Assembly: GCA_047611425.1 (NCBI GenBank)
Contig: JBLFWJ010000015.1
Location: forward strand, 1-31,921
Direction: 5' to 3'
DNA length: 31,921 bases
Origin: JBLFWJ01 sp047611425
GTDB lineage: Bacteria; Bacteroidota; Bacteroidia; UBA10329
The translations under genes were made by a program, and so were the position numbers. The notes under the pieces are model-generated. The model searched no databases and was not told the DNA's origin. It worked only from the letters and a program-made list of their open reading frames with translations. Below, piece by piece: positions 16,051 through 23,470 of the stretch. Position 1 is the first letter of the stretch. Each line of letters begins with the position of its first letter.

Positions 16051-16398
16051 ATGGCGATTAAAATCACAGACGAATGCATTAACTGCGGAGCATGCGAACC
16101 AGAATGCCCGAACAATGCGATTTACGAAGGAGGTGCAGAATGGAGATTTTCCGATGGCACTTCTGTTAAAGGAGAATTCAAAGGATTTAGCGGTTTTACA
16201 GCCGATGCTGACGCCCCGCAGGAACCAGTAGACATGGATGTTTATTTCATCACTACAGACAAGTGTACCGAGTGTGAAGGTTTTCATGATGAGCCACAGT
16301 GTGCGGCAGTTTGCCCAGTAGATTGCTGTGTTGATGATGAAGACAATCCTCATACAAAAGAGGAAAACCTAGAAAAGAAAGCGAGTCTGCATCTTTAA
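16051..16398 (+). CDS. Dicluster 2[4Fe-4S] ferredoxin (Alvin-like)
   Basis: The 115-residue protein starts MAIKITDECINCGAC (ATG 16051; the reading frame extends upstream, but the promoter lies there). Cluster I ligands: Cys9, 12, 15 and 19 (CX2CX2CX3C). Cluster II: Cys72, 75, 84 and 88 (CX2CX8CX3C), with the eight-residue insertion known from Allochromatium-type ferredoxins, and CPVDCC following. About 50 residues rich in Asp/Gly separate the two motifs, longer than in short clostridial ferredoxins. It is a low-potential cytoplasmic electron carrier. Its divergent position next to acyl-CoA reductase is, as far as I recall, conserved in flavobacteria, but no functional link is shown by sequence. 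Confidence 0.92.
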   Translation: MAIKITDECINCGACEPECPNNAIYEGGAEWRFSDGTSVKGEFKGFSGFTADADAPQEPVDMDVYFITTDKCTECEGFHDEPQCAAVCPVDCCVDDEDNPHTKEENLEKKASLHL

Positions 16399-16418
16399 GA
16401 TGAAGTCCTTGATAAATG

Positions 16419-16450
16419 AAGGCGTGGCTTTTGCAGTCACGCCTTTTTTT
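16419..16450 (+). terminator. Rho-independent terminator after ferredoxin
   Basis: AAGGCGTG (16419-16426) pairs with CACGCCTT (16438-16445) across an 11-nt loop, followed by further T residues up to 16450. Confidence 0.88.
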
Positions 16451-16485
16451 ATGCAATTTTTACATCCTTAGCCAGTTGCCATACC

Positions 16486-17349
16486 GTGATTAAAACCATA
16501 TCCACATTTTTACTCTTCGTTCTCGTTCTTCAGAGCCAAGCCCAGCAATACGATATTGCCGAAATTGAGGGTGATTGCTTGGGGTGGTTCAACGATTTTC
16601 GATCAGAAGATGATGCACTGAAAGCTGAATCGGCTGACAAATTGGAAAATGAATTGGCGGCCTTTTTTCAATTGAGTGAAAACTTCAATCACTCATTTGA
16701 TACGCTATCGTTTCTCGGTCAACTGACCTCTGAGGATGAAAAACTGCGTTTGATCACATTCAACTATCCGCTTACCGATGGCACGTATAAGTATCACTGT
16801 ATTCTGCTGCACAGGCTGAACGAAAGCAACATAAATGTTGTCAGATTAAAGGACCAGCAAACGGATTGGGATCGATTGAGTTTTCAAACGCTCAACCCAG
16901 ACGAGTGGTATGGTGCGTTGTACTACAAGATTCTTGTAAATCGATATAAGAAGAATACCTATTACACGCTGATTGGTTGGGATGGAAACAACAGCCGATC
17001 AAACAGAAAAGTGGTTGATGTGCTGGATTTATCAGGAACCCAACCCAGGTTCGGTGCTCCAATCTTTGAAAAGGATGGGCAATCACAACACCGGCTCATT
17101 TTTGAATATGCGAACGATGCCAACATGGCGCTCAACTTTCAGGAGGATGAAAAATTGATTGTGATGGATCATCTTGCTCCTGAACATCCACGGTTAAAGG
17201 GACAATTTCAATTCTACGGCCCAGACTTTAGCTACGATGCGCTAAAGTTCAAAAAGGGTAAGTGGATCTTTATCGAAGATCACAATGCTGAGAACCGAAG
17301 CTTGAATGGCTTGAAGAAGGATCAGAAGCCGGGAGATTTTAAGGATTAG
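16486..17349 (+). CDS. Secreted protein of unknown function
   Basis: A 287-residue product with a signal peptide (MIKTISTFLLFVLVLQSQAQ, cleavage after AQ); the start is GTG at 16486. The rest is soluble, with a conserved-looking core 'YYTLIGWDGNNSRSNRKVVDVL' and 'FEYANDANMALNFQEDEKLIVMDHLAP', a pattern I associate with conserved Bacteroidota hypothetical proteins but cannot name. No T9SS sorting domain is visible: the C-terminus is hydrophilic (KKDQKPGDFKD), so it probably stays in the periplasm. Its TAG overlaps the stop of the minus-strand ccmF by 4 nt (tail to tail), with no room for a separate terminator. Confidence 0.8.
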   Translation: MIKTISTFLLFVLVLQSQAQQYDIAEIEGDCLGWFNDFRSEDDALKAESADKLENELAAFFQLSENFNHSFDTLSFLGQLTSEDEKLRLITFNYPLTDGTYKYHCILLHRLNESNINVVRLKDQQTDWDRLSFQTLNPDEWYGALYYKILVNRYKKNTYYTLIGWDGNNSRSNRKVVDVLDLSGTQPRFGAPIFEKDGQSQHRLIFEYANDANMALNFQEDEKLIVMDHLAPEHPRLKGQFQFYGPDFSYDALKFKKGKWIFIEDHNAENRSLNGLKKDQKPGDFKD

Positions 17350-19745
17350 GCGGTCTTTCGTCTGCGGTAGACCGCCATTGCAACACCAAGCGCCATGACT
17401 ATGCAACCGGCCCAAAGAATATTTATTCCTGGAAAAACAAGCGCCTTCATAACGATGAACTCTCGCTTGTTCTCCTTGCTTTCGAAGAATTCGATTTCGG
17501 CTTTACCGGTTTCAGGATCAATCTTTTTGAAGATAAACTTTAAGCCCATTTCCTCATTTATGGCTTCCCGTGTAAGAATGCTCCTGTCTCGAATCACCAT
17601 AACAGGATAAGAATAGCGAACAGTGCTCGTGATATCGATGATGCGCAACTTTGCTGCAACAGCAAGATCACCTTCCTCCAAATCATTTTCTACTGGATCA
17701 ACATCCCGAATAAAATCTTCCAGAATTACAATTGCATTTGAAGCAAGTATCGTGTCGCCTTTGGAAATTTCTGTTGTGCCTCGCGAAGCAAACCCTTCTT
17801 CTGGTAACTCTTTCTTTTCAATCTCGGCATAGGTAACGTGGGTGTAAACGTCCCTTTCCAGAAAATGTCTGGTGTCTGGTTCCGCCACATTTCCCATTCT
17901 AGGGTTAGTTTGAACCCGAGGATAAAGTGTAAACCCAGCCTTTGTGTTGGCCGGATCATTCACATCCATGTAATCAACCTGATACAATACGTTGATTCCT
18001 TGCTTATCGCTTCCACGATATGAAACCAGCCACTCACCCATTCTCACCGTGTCATCCTTAAAAAGAAGGATATTCTCACTGTTGTTGTATTCTTCACCCA
18101 GTTGTGCCACGTCCACCCCAGAACTGTTTGTGGAGATGGTTTGCATTCTTGATGTTGAAATGAATGCGCCCAACAACACCAATCCAAAACCGATGTGCGC
18201 GACTGAGGAACCGGCAAATTTCAGCTTCCCTTTCAGCTTGCTGATCCAATAATAGAGATTGGCTGTAATTGCAAATAGCGTTGCAAACGCCATTAAAATG
18301 TAGAAGAAGTTGGTGTACTGAAAAGCAACAGCAATAATGACTGTCAGCACCACAGCAATCGAAACAGTGATTCCGAGGTCTTTTTTAAGACTGCTCAGGT
18401 TGGTCGATTTGTATTTTAAAAATTGAGTGAAACCGATGAACAATGCAACCAAAATGGCAAACGGCAATTGCCACGAATTGTAATGTTGAATTACATCTAC
18501 CGGAGGTGCAACATCTTGATCAAAGAGCGCATTATAAACTGGAATTGAAGTTGTGACCGTAATCTGAAATGCTGATAAAGTCAAAACCAGAGCACCAATA
18601 AACATCCAGAATTCTCGGCTCCATAGTTCTTCTTCCTTTTTAGACCGAGGTAGCTTACTCCAATTGGCGGCTACTAAACCAATGCCGAGAAATACGAAAA
18701 ACAACAAGTAAATCAGAAGCTGACCACTCATACCAAGATCGGTAAATGCATGAACCGAAGAATCGCCCAAGATTCCACTTCGCACCAAAAACGTACTGTA
18801 TAGAACTAGGATGAATGAAATCAGCGACAGAACAAACGTCATAATCAACGATTGTCCTTTATTCTTTTGGATCACCATTACGTGACCTGCGCCAACCAGC
18901 GTTAACCAAGGCACCAGTGAGGCATTTTCCACAGGATCCCAAGCCCAGAATCCTCCAAAGCTAAGTGCCTCGTATGCCCAAGCTCCGCCCATCAAGATTC
19001 CCACTCCCAAAATTCCAATTCCGGTATAAGTCCATGGCAATGCTGGGTGCAACCACTCAGTGTATTTCTTGGTCCAAAGGCCAGCAATACCAAAGCAGTA
19101 CGGTATGGTTGTTAAAGCAAATCCAAGAAAGAGGATAGGTGGATGAATGGTCATCCAGTAATTCTGAAGTAACGGGTTTAAGCCTCGTCCATCAAGTGCA
19201 GACAGGTAATTAGCGTTTTGAACAAACGGTAAGTTTTGATAATCAACATGCTCACGAAGAAGTAGGAATGGATTGCTTCCAATCATTTGATCTCCGAAGT
19301 AAATCCCCAATAACATGCTTGACAGGAATGCCTGAACAACTGAGAAAGGTGCCATTACTGGCGCCTCCCATTCTCCTCCTTTTCTGATAATGAAAATGGC
19401 AAGGATCACATGCCAGAACGTCCAAAGCAAAAAGCTTCCCTCTTGCCCTTCCCAGAAACAGGAAAGGATATAGCGTAGAGGCATAACTGTATTGCTGTGC
19501 TGCCAAACGTATTGAAACTCGAACATGTGGTTGACCAACATGTACATCAGTGTTCCTATGATTCCGAGAACTGAAAAGCTATGAACCAAAAACATGGTCC
19601 GGCCTAAATTTCTCCAGCTCTTATCGCCTTTAACCCCGAAGAAATAAGAAACGGCTGCCATCAATGAACTGACGAACGCCAAAATCACAAAAGCGTGGCC
19701 GAGGTTTCCAGCCCAAATGTGTTCTCCGATGTAGTTTATTTCCAC
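17346..19745 (-). CDS. ccmF: Cytochrome c maturation haem lyase CcmF
   Basis: The 799-residue membrane protein is the haem lyase core that attaches haem to apocytochromes c in the periplasm. The family signatures are clear: GLNPLLQNYWMTIHPPILFLGFAL, and the WWD domain ALSFGGFWAWDPVENASLVPWL (haem-handling loop). There are about 14 hydrophobic helices. A periplasmic domain (about 555-755) follows the 'TSRMQTISTNSSGVDVAQ' region, and a last helix precedes the basic C-terminus YRRRKTA. Compared with proteobacterial CcmF (about 650 residues) it is longer, mainly in the periplasmic domain. ATG at 19745; last gene of the ccm cluster, 36 nt after ccmE. No CcmH or CcmG homologue is seen in the window. 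Confidence 0.93.
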   Translation of the reverse strand: MEINYIGEHIWAGNLGHAFVILAFVSSLMAAVSYFFGVKGDKSWRNLGRTMFLVHSFSVLGIIGTLMYMLVNHMFEFQYVWQHSNTVMPLRYILSCFWEGQEGSFLLWTFWHVILAIFIIRKGGEWEAPVMAPFSVVQAFLSSMLLGIYFGDQMIGSNPFLLLREHVDYQNLPFVQNANYLSALDGRGLNPLLQNYWMTIHPPILFLGFALTTIPYCFGIAGLWTKKYTEWLHPALPWTYTGIGILGVGILMGGAWAYEALSFGGFWAWDPVENASLVPWLTLVGAGHVMVIQKNKGQSLIMTFVLSLISFILVLYSTFLVRSGILGDSSVHAFTDLGMSGQLLIYLLFFVFLGIGLVAANWSKLPRSKKEEELWSREFWMFIGALVLTLSAFQITVTTSIPVYNALFDQDVAPPVDVIQHYNSWQLPFAILVALFIGFTQFLKYKSTNLSSLKKDLGITVSIAVVLTVIIAVAFQYTNFFYILMAFATLFAITANLYYWISKLKGKLKFAGSSVAHIGFGLVLLGAFISTSRMQTISTNSSGVDVAQLGEEYNNSENILLFKDDTVRMGEWLVSYRGSDKQGINVLYQVDYMDVNDPANTKAGFTLYPRVQTNPRMGNVAEPDTRHFLERDVYTHVTYAEIEKKELPEEGFASRGTTEISKGDTILASNAIVILEDFIRDVDPVENDLEEGDLAVAAKLRIIDITSTVRYSYPVMVIRDRSILTREAINEEMGLKFIFKKIDPETGKAEIEFFESKENKREFIVMKALVFPGINILWAGCIVMALGVAMAVYRRRKTA

Positions 19746-19781
19746 TTTGTAGGGGTTATCAGGTTAGGCTCGAAATAAACT

Positions 19782-20195
19782 TCAACCTGCGCTTGCAGAG
19801 AATTCTTGAAATTCTCCTTCTGGTGCGCCTTCATTATACTTCGATGGACATTTCATCAATATCTTCTCTGCCTCAAACTCTCCATTTTCGGCAAAACCAA
19901 TTAATACCACTTGCTCTGACCTTTCAAAATCTTGTGGTTTGGTTCCCTTGAAATTCACCTTGCGTTCAACGCCTTCGTTGTCGGCCAAGTAGAATGAAAA
20001 TAAGTTAGCATCAACAGCAGGATCATAGGTCATGTCCTTGTCTTTGTTCAAGGTTCCAACCACATGAAACTGCTTTCCTTCATCTTGTTCCGCCTTACCA
20101 AAAGAGACGTATTCGCTGGTGCTTGAAACGGTAGATAGAATCGCCCCAATTGCCACTGCAATAATGATGATTCCTATGATGTGTGTTTTCTTCAT
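19782..20195 (-). CDS. ccmE: CcmE haem chaperone, CxxxY type
   Basis: The 137-residue protein has an N-terminal membrane anchor (about 5-22) and an OB-fold periplasmic domain (VVGTLN..., SFYLADNEGVERKVNFKG, VVLIGFAENGEFEAEKILMK). CcmE normally binds haem covalently through His in a HxxxY motif (KHDENY). Here the site reads KCPSKY: Cys116 and Tyr120, so the haem-binding His is replaced by Cys. A CxxxY variant of CcmE is known from archaea and Desulfovibrio-like bacteria with Ccm systems lacking CcmH. The gene stands where ccmE should be (between ccmD and ccmF), which makes the assignment firm in spite of the changed residue. ATG at 20195; 29 nt after ccmD. Confidence 0.9.
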   Translation of the reverse strand: MKKTHIIGIIIIAVAIGAILSTVSSTSEYVSFGKAEQDEGKQFHVVGTLNKDKDMTYDPAVDANLFSFYLADNEGVERKVNFKGTKPQDFERSEQVVLIGFAENGEFEAEKILMKCPSKYNEGAPEGEFQEFSASAG

Positions 20196-20224
20196 GTAGA
20201 TATCCTAGATGCGAGACATCTCGT

Positions 20225-20437
20225 TTAATTATCGAATTCTTTTTCCATTTTGGTAATGCGGCTGTCCAATCTGATAAGGTAGAAAATGAACCCGATGAAG
20301 ATAATCATCAACACACCAATTACGATGTAGATCTTTCCCTCTGATCGCATCATTTCAGCCATCTCAATGTCATTACCTTTTGCCCAAACGGACACGGTAC
20401 TTATCAATGACAGAATCAACGTAAGTATTGTTCTCAT
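20225..20437 (-). CDS. ccmD: CcmD-like small membrane protein
   Basis: A 70-residue protein. Start at ATG 20437, whose ATGA overlaps the ccmC stop; a longer reading frame exists but would overlap ccmC by about 80 nt. There is a hydrophobic N-terminus (TILTLILSLISTVSVWA) that may be a signal sequence, then one membrane helix (IYIVIGVLMIIFIGFIFYLI) and a basic tail (RLDSRITKMEKEFDN). Size, topology and position between ccmC and ccmE fit CcmD, which helps release haem-loaded CcmE from CcmABC. CcmD sequences are poorly conserved, so the call rests on context. Confidence 0.75.
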   Translation of the reverse strand: MRTILTLILSLISTVSVWAKGNDIEMAEMMRSEGKIYIVIGVLMIIFIGFIFYLIRLDSRITKMEKEFDN

Positions 20438-21105
20438 TTTGTCTTCGATTTCAAATTCATGCGATCCAATCGTACTTGCAGATTGACCAACCATGCACCA
20501 AGCAGTGTCCATCCAATTACTGCTGGATAAAAAATCAGCCGCATTGTGTTGTCCATATCATATTTTCCAAAGGCAGGGTTTCCACCGTTTCCGGGATGAA
20601 GTGAATCTGTCAATCTTGGAAGGATCATGATCAATACGATCATCATCACATATGCAAAGATGTTGTAGACGGCAGATAAGCGTGCTCTTTTCTGTTCGTC
20701 ATCCATGCTTCCTCTCAATACGAGGTAAGCCAAATACGTCAACATAGCCGCGGCCGTTCCATTTAACTTCGGATCTGCAACCCACCAGGCGCCCCATGTA
20801 AACTTGGCCCATAAAGAGCCGGTAAGCAACCCTAGCCCGCCAAGAAAAATCCCAACACTCGTGCATCTGTAGGAAATGATATCCAAATCTGGATCACCCT
20901 TGCTCAAGTACATGATTCCAGTCACCAGCGAAACCGTAAAGAGAATCATCATGCCAAACCACATCGGCACATGATAGAACAAGTTTCGAATCGTTTCGTG
21001 AAGAATAGGCAGCTCAGGAACAGGAATCAGTAACCCACCGACTATGGCAAGCGCCACAAGGAGAACCCCAACCAATTTCCACCAATGTATTCCTGCAATC
21101 TTCAT
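20434..21105 (-). CDS. ccmC: Haem exporter/handling protein CcmC
   Basis: The 223-residue membrane protein (six helices) delivers haem to CcmE. Expected periplasmic haem ligands are present: His45 in FYHVPMWF and His170 in TDSLHPGNGG. The tryptophan-rich WWD loop reads WGAWWVADPKLNG (104-116), with Ala110 where the consensus WGxWWxWDxR has Trp. The rest of the motif is intact. ATG at 21105 (MKIAGIHWWK). It is followed by ccmD with an ATGA overlap, and separated from ccmB by 172 nt, an unusually wide gap inside this cluster in which I see no gene, so ccmC may have its own promoter. Confidence 0.92.
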   Translation of the reverse strand: MKIAGIHWWKLVGVLLVALAIVGGLLIPVPELPILHETIRNLFYHVPMWFGMMILFTVSLVTGIMYLSKGDPDLDIISYRCTSVGIFLGGLGLLTGSLWAKFTWGAWWVADPKLNGTAAAMLTYLAYLVLRGSMDDEQKRARLSAVYNIFAYVMMIVLIMILPRLTDSLHPGNGGNPAFGKYDMDNTMRLIFYPAVIGWTLLGAWLVNLQVRLDRMNLKSKTK

Positions 21106-21277
21106 TTCTACTCAAAGGCTCTGTACAAAAGAACCCATATCAATGTCAATTTAGGTTGAGGATGATGGTTCAGTTTCGAGGCTTGCGATTGAATTGAAAT
21201 GCGAGTTTACGAATGTAAATGAGCAGATCGATTCATGAGCATAACGAAGAAAATGGGCCTTCAGACCAACCGATAAT

Positions 21278-21940
21278 TTAGTCGCGCCAAAGGTAGGGAA
21301 AGAGTAGATAGGACAAGGTGATTACAAGCACATTGATTGCCAGTAGAATTAGCCCCAAGTCGGTGCTGACAGATCGATCCAATCCATCAACTGCATTCTT
21401 AGAAAACTTGATCAAAACGATTAGAAATGGAACTTGTAGCGGAAAGCCCAAAATGGCTGTCAGGCCAAGGTTATTGTCCGTTTTTGCTGCAATGGCCGAC
21501 ATCAATGTAAAAATGCCCGCGAATCCAGCACTTCCCAGAAGAAGGGCGACAAAAAACATCAGGTAATCCTGTACCAGGTCACCAATAAACATCATGTAAG
21601 CCAATGAACACAGGATGGAAATCACCATCATCAAAACCATATTGTACATCAGCTTGGCAAGCACAAATGCCTGTGGGCTAAACAAAGCATGGTAATACAG
21701 CATTCGTTCCCGATGCTCGGTAAGGAAGCTTTTGCTTACCGCATTTACGGAGGCAAAAAGCATTATGACCCAAAACAACGCGTTCCAAACGGGTACGGTC
21801 AATACTTTTTGAAAACTGAGATAACAGACAAACACGGTACTGACCACATACAGCAATATACCGTTGATGGCGTACCGATTACGCATTTCCAAAGTGATCT
21901 CTTTAGAAAGAATTGCCTGTATTTGGGGCCAAAGTGCCAT
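21278..21940 (-). CDS. ccmB: Haem exporter permease CcmB
   Basis: A 220-residue protein with six hydrophobic helices and the opening 'ILSKEITLEMRNRYAINGILLYV' typical of CcmB, then EHRERMLYYHALFSPQAFVLAKL and a helix containing 'LLGSAGFAGIFTLMSAIAAKTDNN'. CcmB forms with CcmA an ABC-type complex that drives release of holo-CcmE. ccmA is not in the window. ATG 21940 (MALWPQIQA) was chosen; an upstream TTG at 21964 would add eight residues overlapping the putative promoter. A TACATTTG box ends 4 nt before the ATG. It is divergent from the glutathione peroxidase gene. Confidence 0.92.
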   Translation of the reverse strand: MALWPQIQAILSKEITLEMRNRYAINGILLYVVSTVFVCYLSFQKVLTVPVWNALFWVIMLFASVNAVSKSFLTEHRERMLYYHALFSPQAFVLAKLMYNMVLMMVISILCSLAYMMFIGDLVQDYLMFFVALLLGSAGFAGIFTLMSAIAAKTDNNLGLTAILGFPLQVPFLIVLIKFSKNAVDGLDRSVSTDLGLILLAINVLVITLSYLLFPYLWRD

Positions 21941-21944
21941 GGGG

Positions 21945-21952
21945 CAAATGTA
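21945..21952 (-). promoter_or_regulatory. Putative -7 element of ccmB promoter
   Basis: On the minus strand TACATTTG fits TAnnTTTG exactly and is followed by CCCC and the ATG. If used, the mRNA would be leaderless or nearly so. No -33 match at the usual distance. Confidence 0.35.
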
Positions 21953-21970
21953 TGGATTGAACAAAGAGGC

Positions 21971-21978
21971 TTACTTTG
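21971..21978 (+). promoter_or_regulatory. Putative -7 element of glutathione peroxidase gene
   Basis: TTACTTTG is one mismatch from TAnnTTTG and lies 26 nt before the ATG at 22005. Confidence 0.35.
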
Positions 21979-22004
21979 CAGTCCTTACAGATTAACGAAC
22001 CAAA

Positions 22005-22550
22005 ATGAAAAAATACATCCTACTGATATTTGCCGCGATTACAGCAAGTACAGGCTTTTCACAAGACATGAAAACACTTCACGATTTTACTGCCGAGACG
22101 ATAGAAGGCGAGCAACTTGACCTAAGTAAGTTTAAGGGAAAGAAACTAATGGTGGTAAACACCGCATCCAAGTGTGGGCTTACGCCTCAATACGAGGATC
22201 TGCAAAAATTATACGAGGAATTTGGCGGAGATGGTTTCGAAATCATCGGGTTTCCGGCCAACAACTTTATGAAGCAAGAACCAGGTTCGGATGAGAAGAT
22301 TGCTGAATTCTGCTCGAAAAATTATGGCGTCTCATTTACCATGATGAGCAAGATTGATGTAAAAGGAAAAGACATCCATCCTATTTATCAATGGCTGACC
22401 GCAAAGGATCAGAATGGAGTAGAAGACAATAAAGTTGGCTGGAACTTCCAAAAATATCTCATTGATGAGGATGGGAAATTTGTACGAATGATTTCTCCAA
22501 AAGAGAAGCCATACAACGATTCAGTTATCGCTTGGATTAAAGGGAAGTAA
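22005..22550 (+). CDS. Glutathione peroxidase family protein, secreted
   Basis: The 181-residue protein has a signal peptide (KKYILLIFAAITASTGFSQ) and a thioredoxin fold. Peroxidatic Cys57 sits in VNTASKCGLTPQYEDL, and Trp146-Asn147 in GWNFQKYLID. The usual GFPCNQF block is GFPANNFMKQEPG: Ala85 replaces the resolving Cys of thioredoxin-dependent forms, and Asn87 replaces the tetrad Gln. Cys103 (EFCSKNYG) remains as a possible resolving residue. It should reduce peroxides in the periplasm; the electron donor is unclear (thioredoxin-like more likely than glutathione, since the neighbouring bshB1 shows a bacillithiol producer). ATG at 22005. Confidence 0.9.
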   Translation: MKKYILLIFAAITASTGFSQDMKTLHDFTAETIEGEQLDLSKFKGKKLMVVNTASKCGLTPQYEDLQKLYEEFGGDGFEIIGFPANNFMKQEPGSDEKIAEFCSKNYGVSFTMMSKIDVKGKDIHPIYQWLTAKDQNGVEDNKVGWNFQKYLIDEDGKFVRMISPKEKPYNDSVIAWIKGK

Positions 22551-22567
22551 AAAAGGAGTAAGGTCTA

Positions 22568-22587
22568 GTGATTAAGGATTAGGCCAG
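22568..22587 (+). repeat. Degenerate heptad-array remnant
   Basis: GTGATTA, AGGATTA and GGCCAG run in sequence and resemble the units GTGATTA, GTGAATA, GTGACCAG flanking the four-helix-bundle gene at 5239-5260. It lies 17 nt after the glutathione peroxidase stop. Confidence 0.45.
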
Positions 22588-22653
22588 AAAGTGTATGATT
22601 TCGAATTTTAAGTTTTAGTGCTTTCAACTTTTATCACCCGTAACTGATAACCA

Positions 22654-23382
22654 ATGCCCACATCCCAGCAAGTTGACATATTAGCCATCGGAGCCCACCC
22701 AGACGATATTGAACTCGCATGTGCTGGAACGATAATCAAAGAGGTAGCAAATGGCAAAAAAGTTGGGCTTGTAGATTTAACTCAAGGTGAACTAGGAACC
22801 CGTGGAAGTGCCGAATTGCGACTGCAAGAAGCGGAAGCTTCGCGACAAATCCTTGGAGCTGATTATCGAATCAACCTTGAATTTAAGGATGGGTTTTTTA
22901 CACACGACCAAGAGCATTTGATGCCGTTGATCTCTGCCATTCGTGCGAGTAAAGCCGAAATTGTATTTGCTAATGCAATGCATGATCGGCATCCTGATCA
23001 CGGCAGAGCTGGAAAACTAATTTCCGAGGCTTGCTTTCTAGCTGGTCTACCAAAAGTGAAAACAGAATTGGATGGCGTAGAGCAGGAAGCACACCGGCCA
23101 AGATTAGTGCTGCATTATAATCAGGACCGATTACTTAAACCGGATGTCTGCATAGACATCACCGATCAAATTGAGACTAAAATGAAAGCGATAATGGCTT
23201 TCAGCTCGCAATTTCACAATCCAAACTCCACCGAACCGGAAACGGAAATTTCCTCCAAGGGCTTTCTGGATTTTATAAAAGGAAGGGCAATGGAATATGG
23301 CCGACCAATTGGTTCTGCCTATGCCGAAGGCTTTAAATGTGAGCGCTATTTAGGGGTTAAGTCGCCATTTGATCTGTTGTAA
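22654..23382 (+). CDS. bshB1: Bacillithiol biosynthesis deacetylase BshB1
   Basis: The 242-residue protein is a zinc N-acetylglucosamine deacetylase of the LmbE/PIG-L family. Metal-binding and catalytic residues: AHPDD (14-18; His15, Asp17, Asp18) and HPDH (His113 and His116). The blocks LTQGELGTRGSAELRLQEA and FSSQFHNP are typical of BshB1 in Firmicutes and Bacteroidota. It removes acetate from GlcNAc-malate, the second step of bacillithiol synthesis. ATG at 22654 (MPTSQQVDILAIG). The bshA and bshC genes are not in the window. Next to a glutathione peroxidase-like gene, it fits a low-molecular-weight-thiol and peroxide theme, though the genes are about 100 nt apart and may be separate units. 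Confidence 0.94.
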   Translation: MPTSQQVDILAIGAHPDDIELACAGTIIKEVANGKKVGLVDLTQGELGTRGSAELRLQEAEASRQILGADYRINLEFKDGFFTHDQEHLMPLISAIRASKAEIVFANAMHDRHPDHGRAGKLISEACFLAGLPKVKTELDGVEQEAHRPRLVLHYNQDRLLKPDVCIDITDQIETKMKAIMAFSSQFHNPNSTEPETEISSKGFLDFIKGRAMEYGRPIGSAYAEGFKCERYLGVKSPFDLL

Positions 23383-23412
23383 CTGAAATCTCTATCGAAT
23401 TTTTGTTGGTGA

Positions 23413-23447
23413 TTTGGGGTGGACATTGACCTAGACGGTTACATTTG
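23413..23447 (+). promoter_or_regulatory. Putative promoter of PA-domain protein gene
   Basis: TTTG (23413-23416), 23-nt spacer, then TACATTTG (23440-23447), an exact TAnnTTTG match, 23 nt before the ATG at 23471. Confidence 0.5.
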
Positions 23448-23470
23448 TTTTCTATTCTAACCAAACCATT

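Noticed and set aside
21689..22120. 143-codon plus-strand frame spanning ccmB and the start of the peroxidase gene
   Set aside because: It runs antisense to the well-supported ccmB and crosses the divergent promoter region; no family features.
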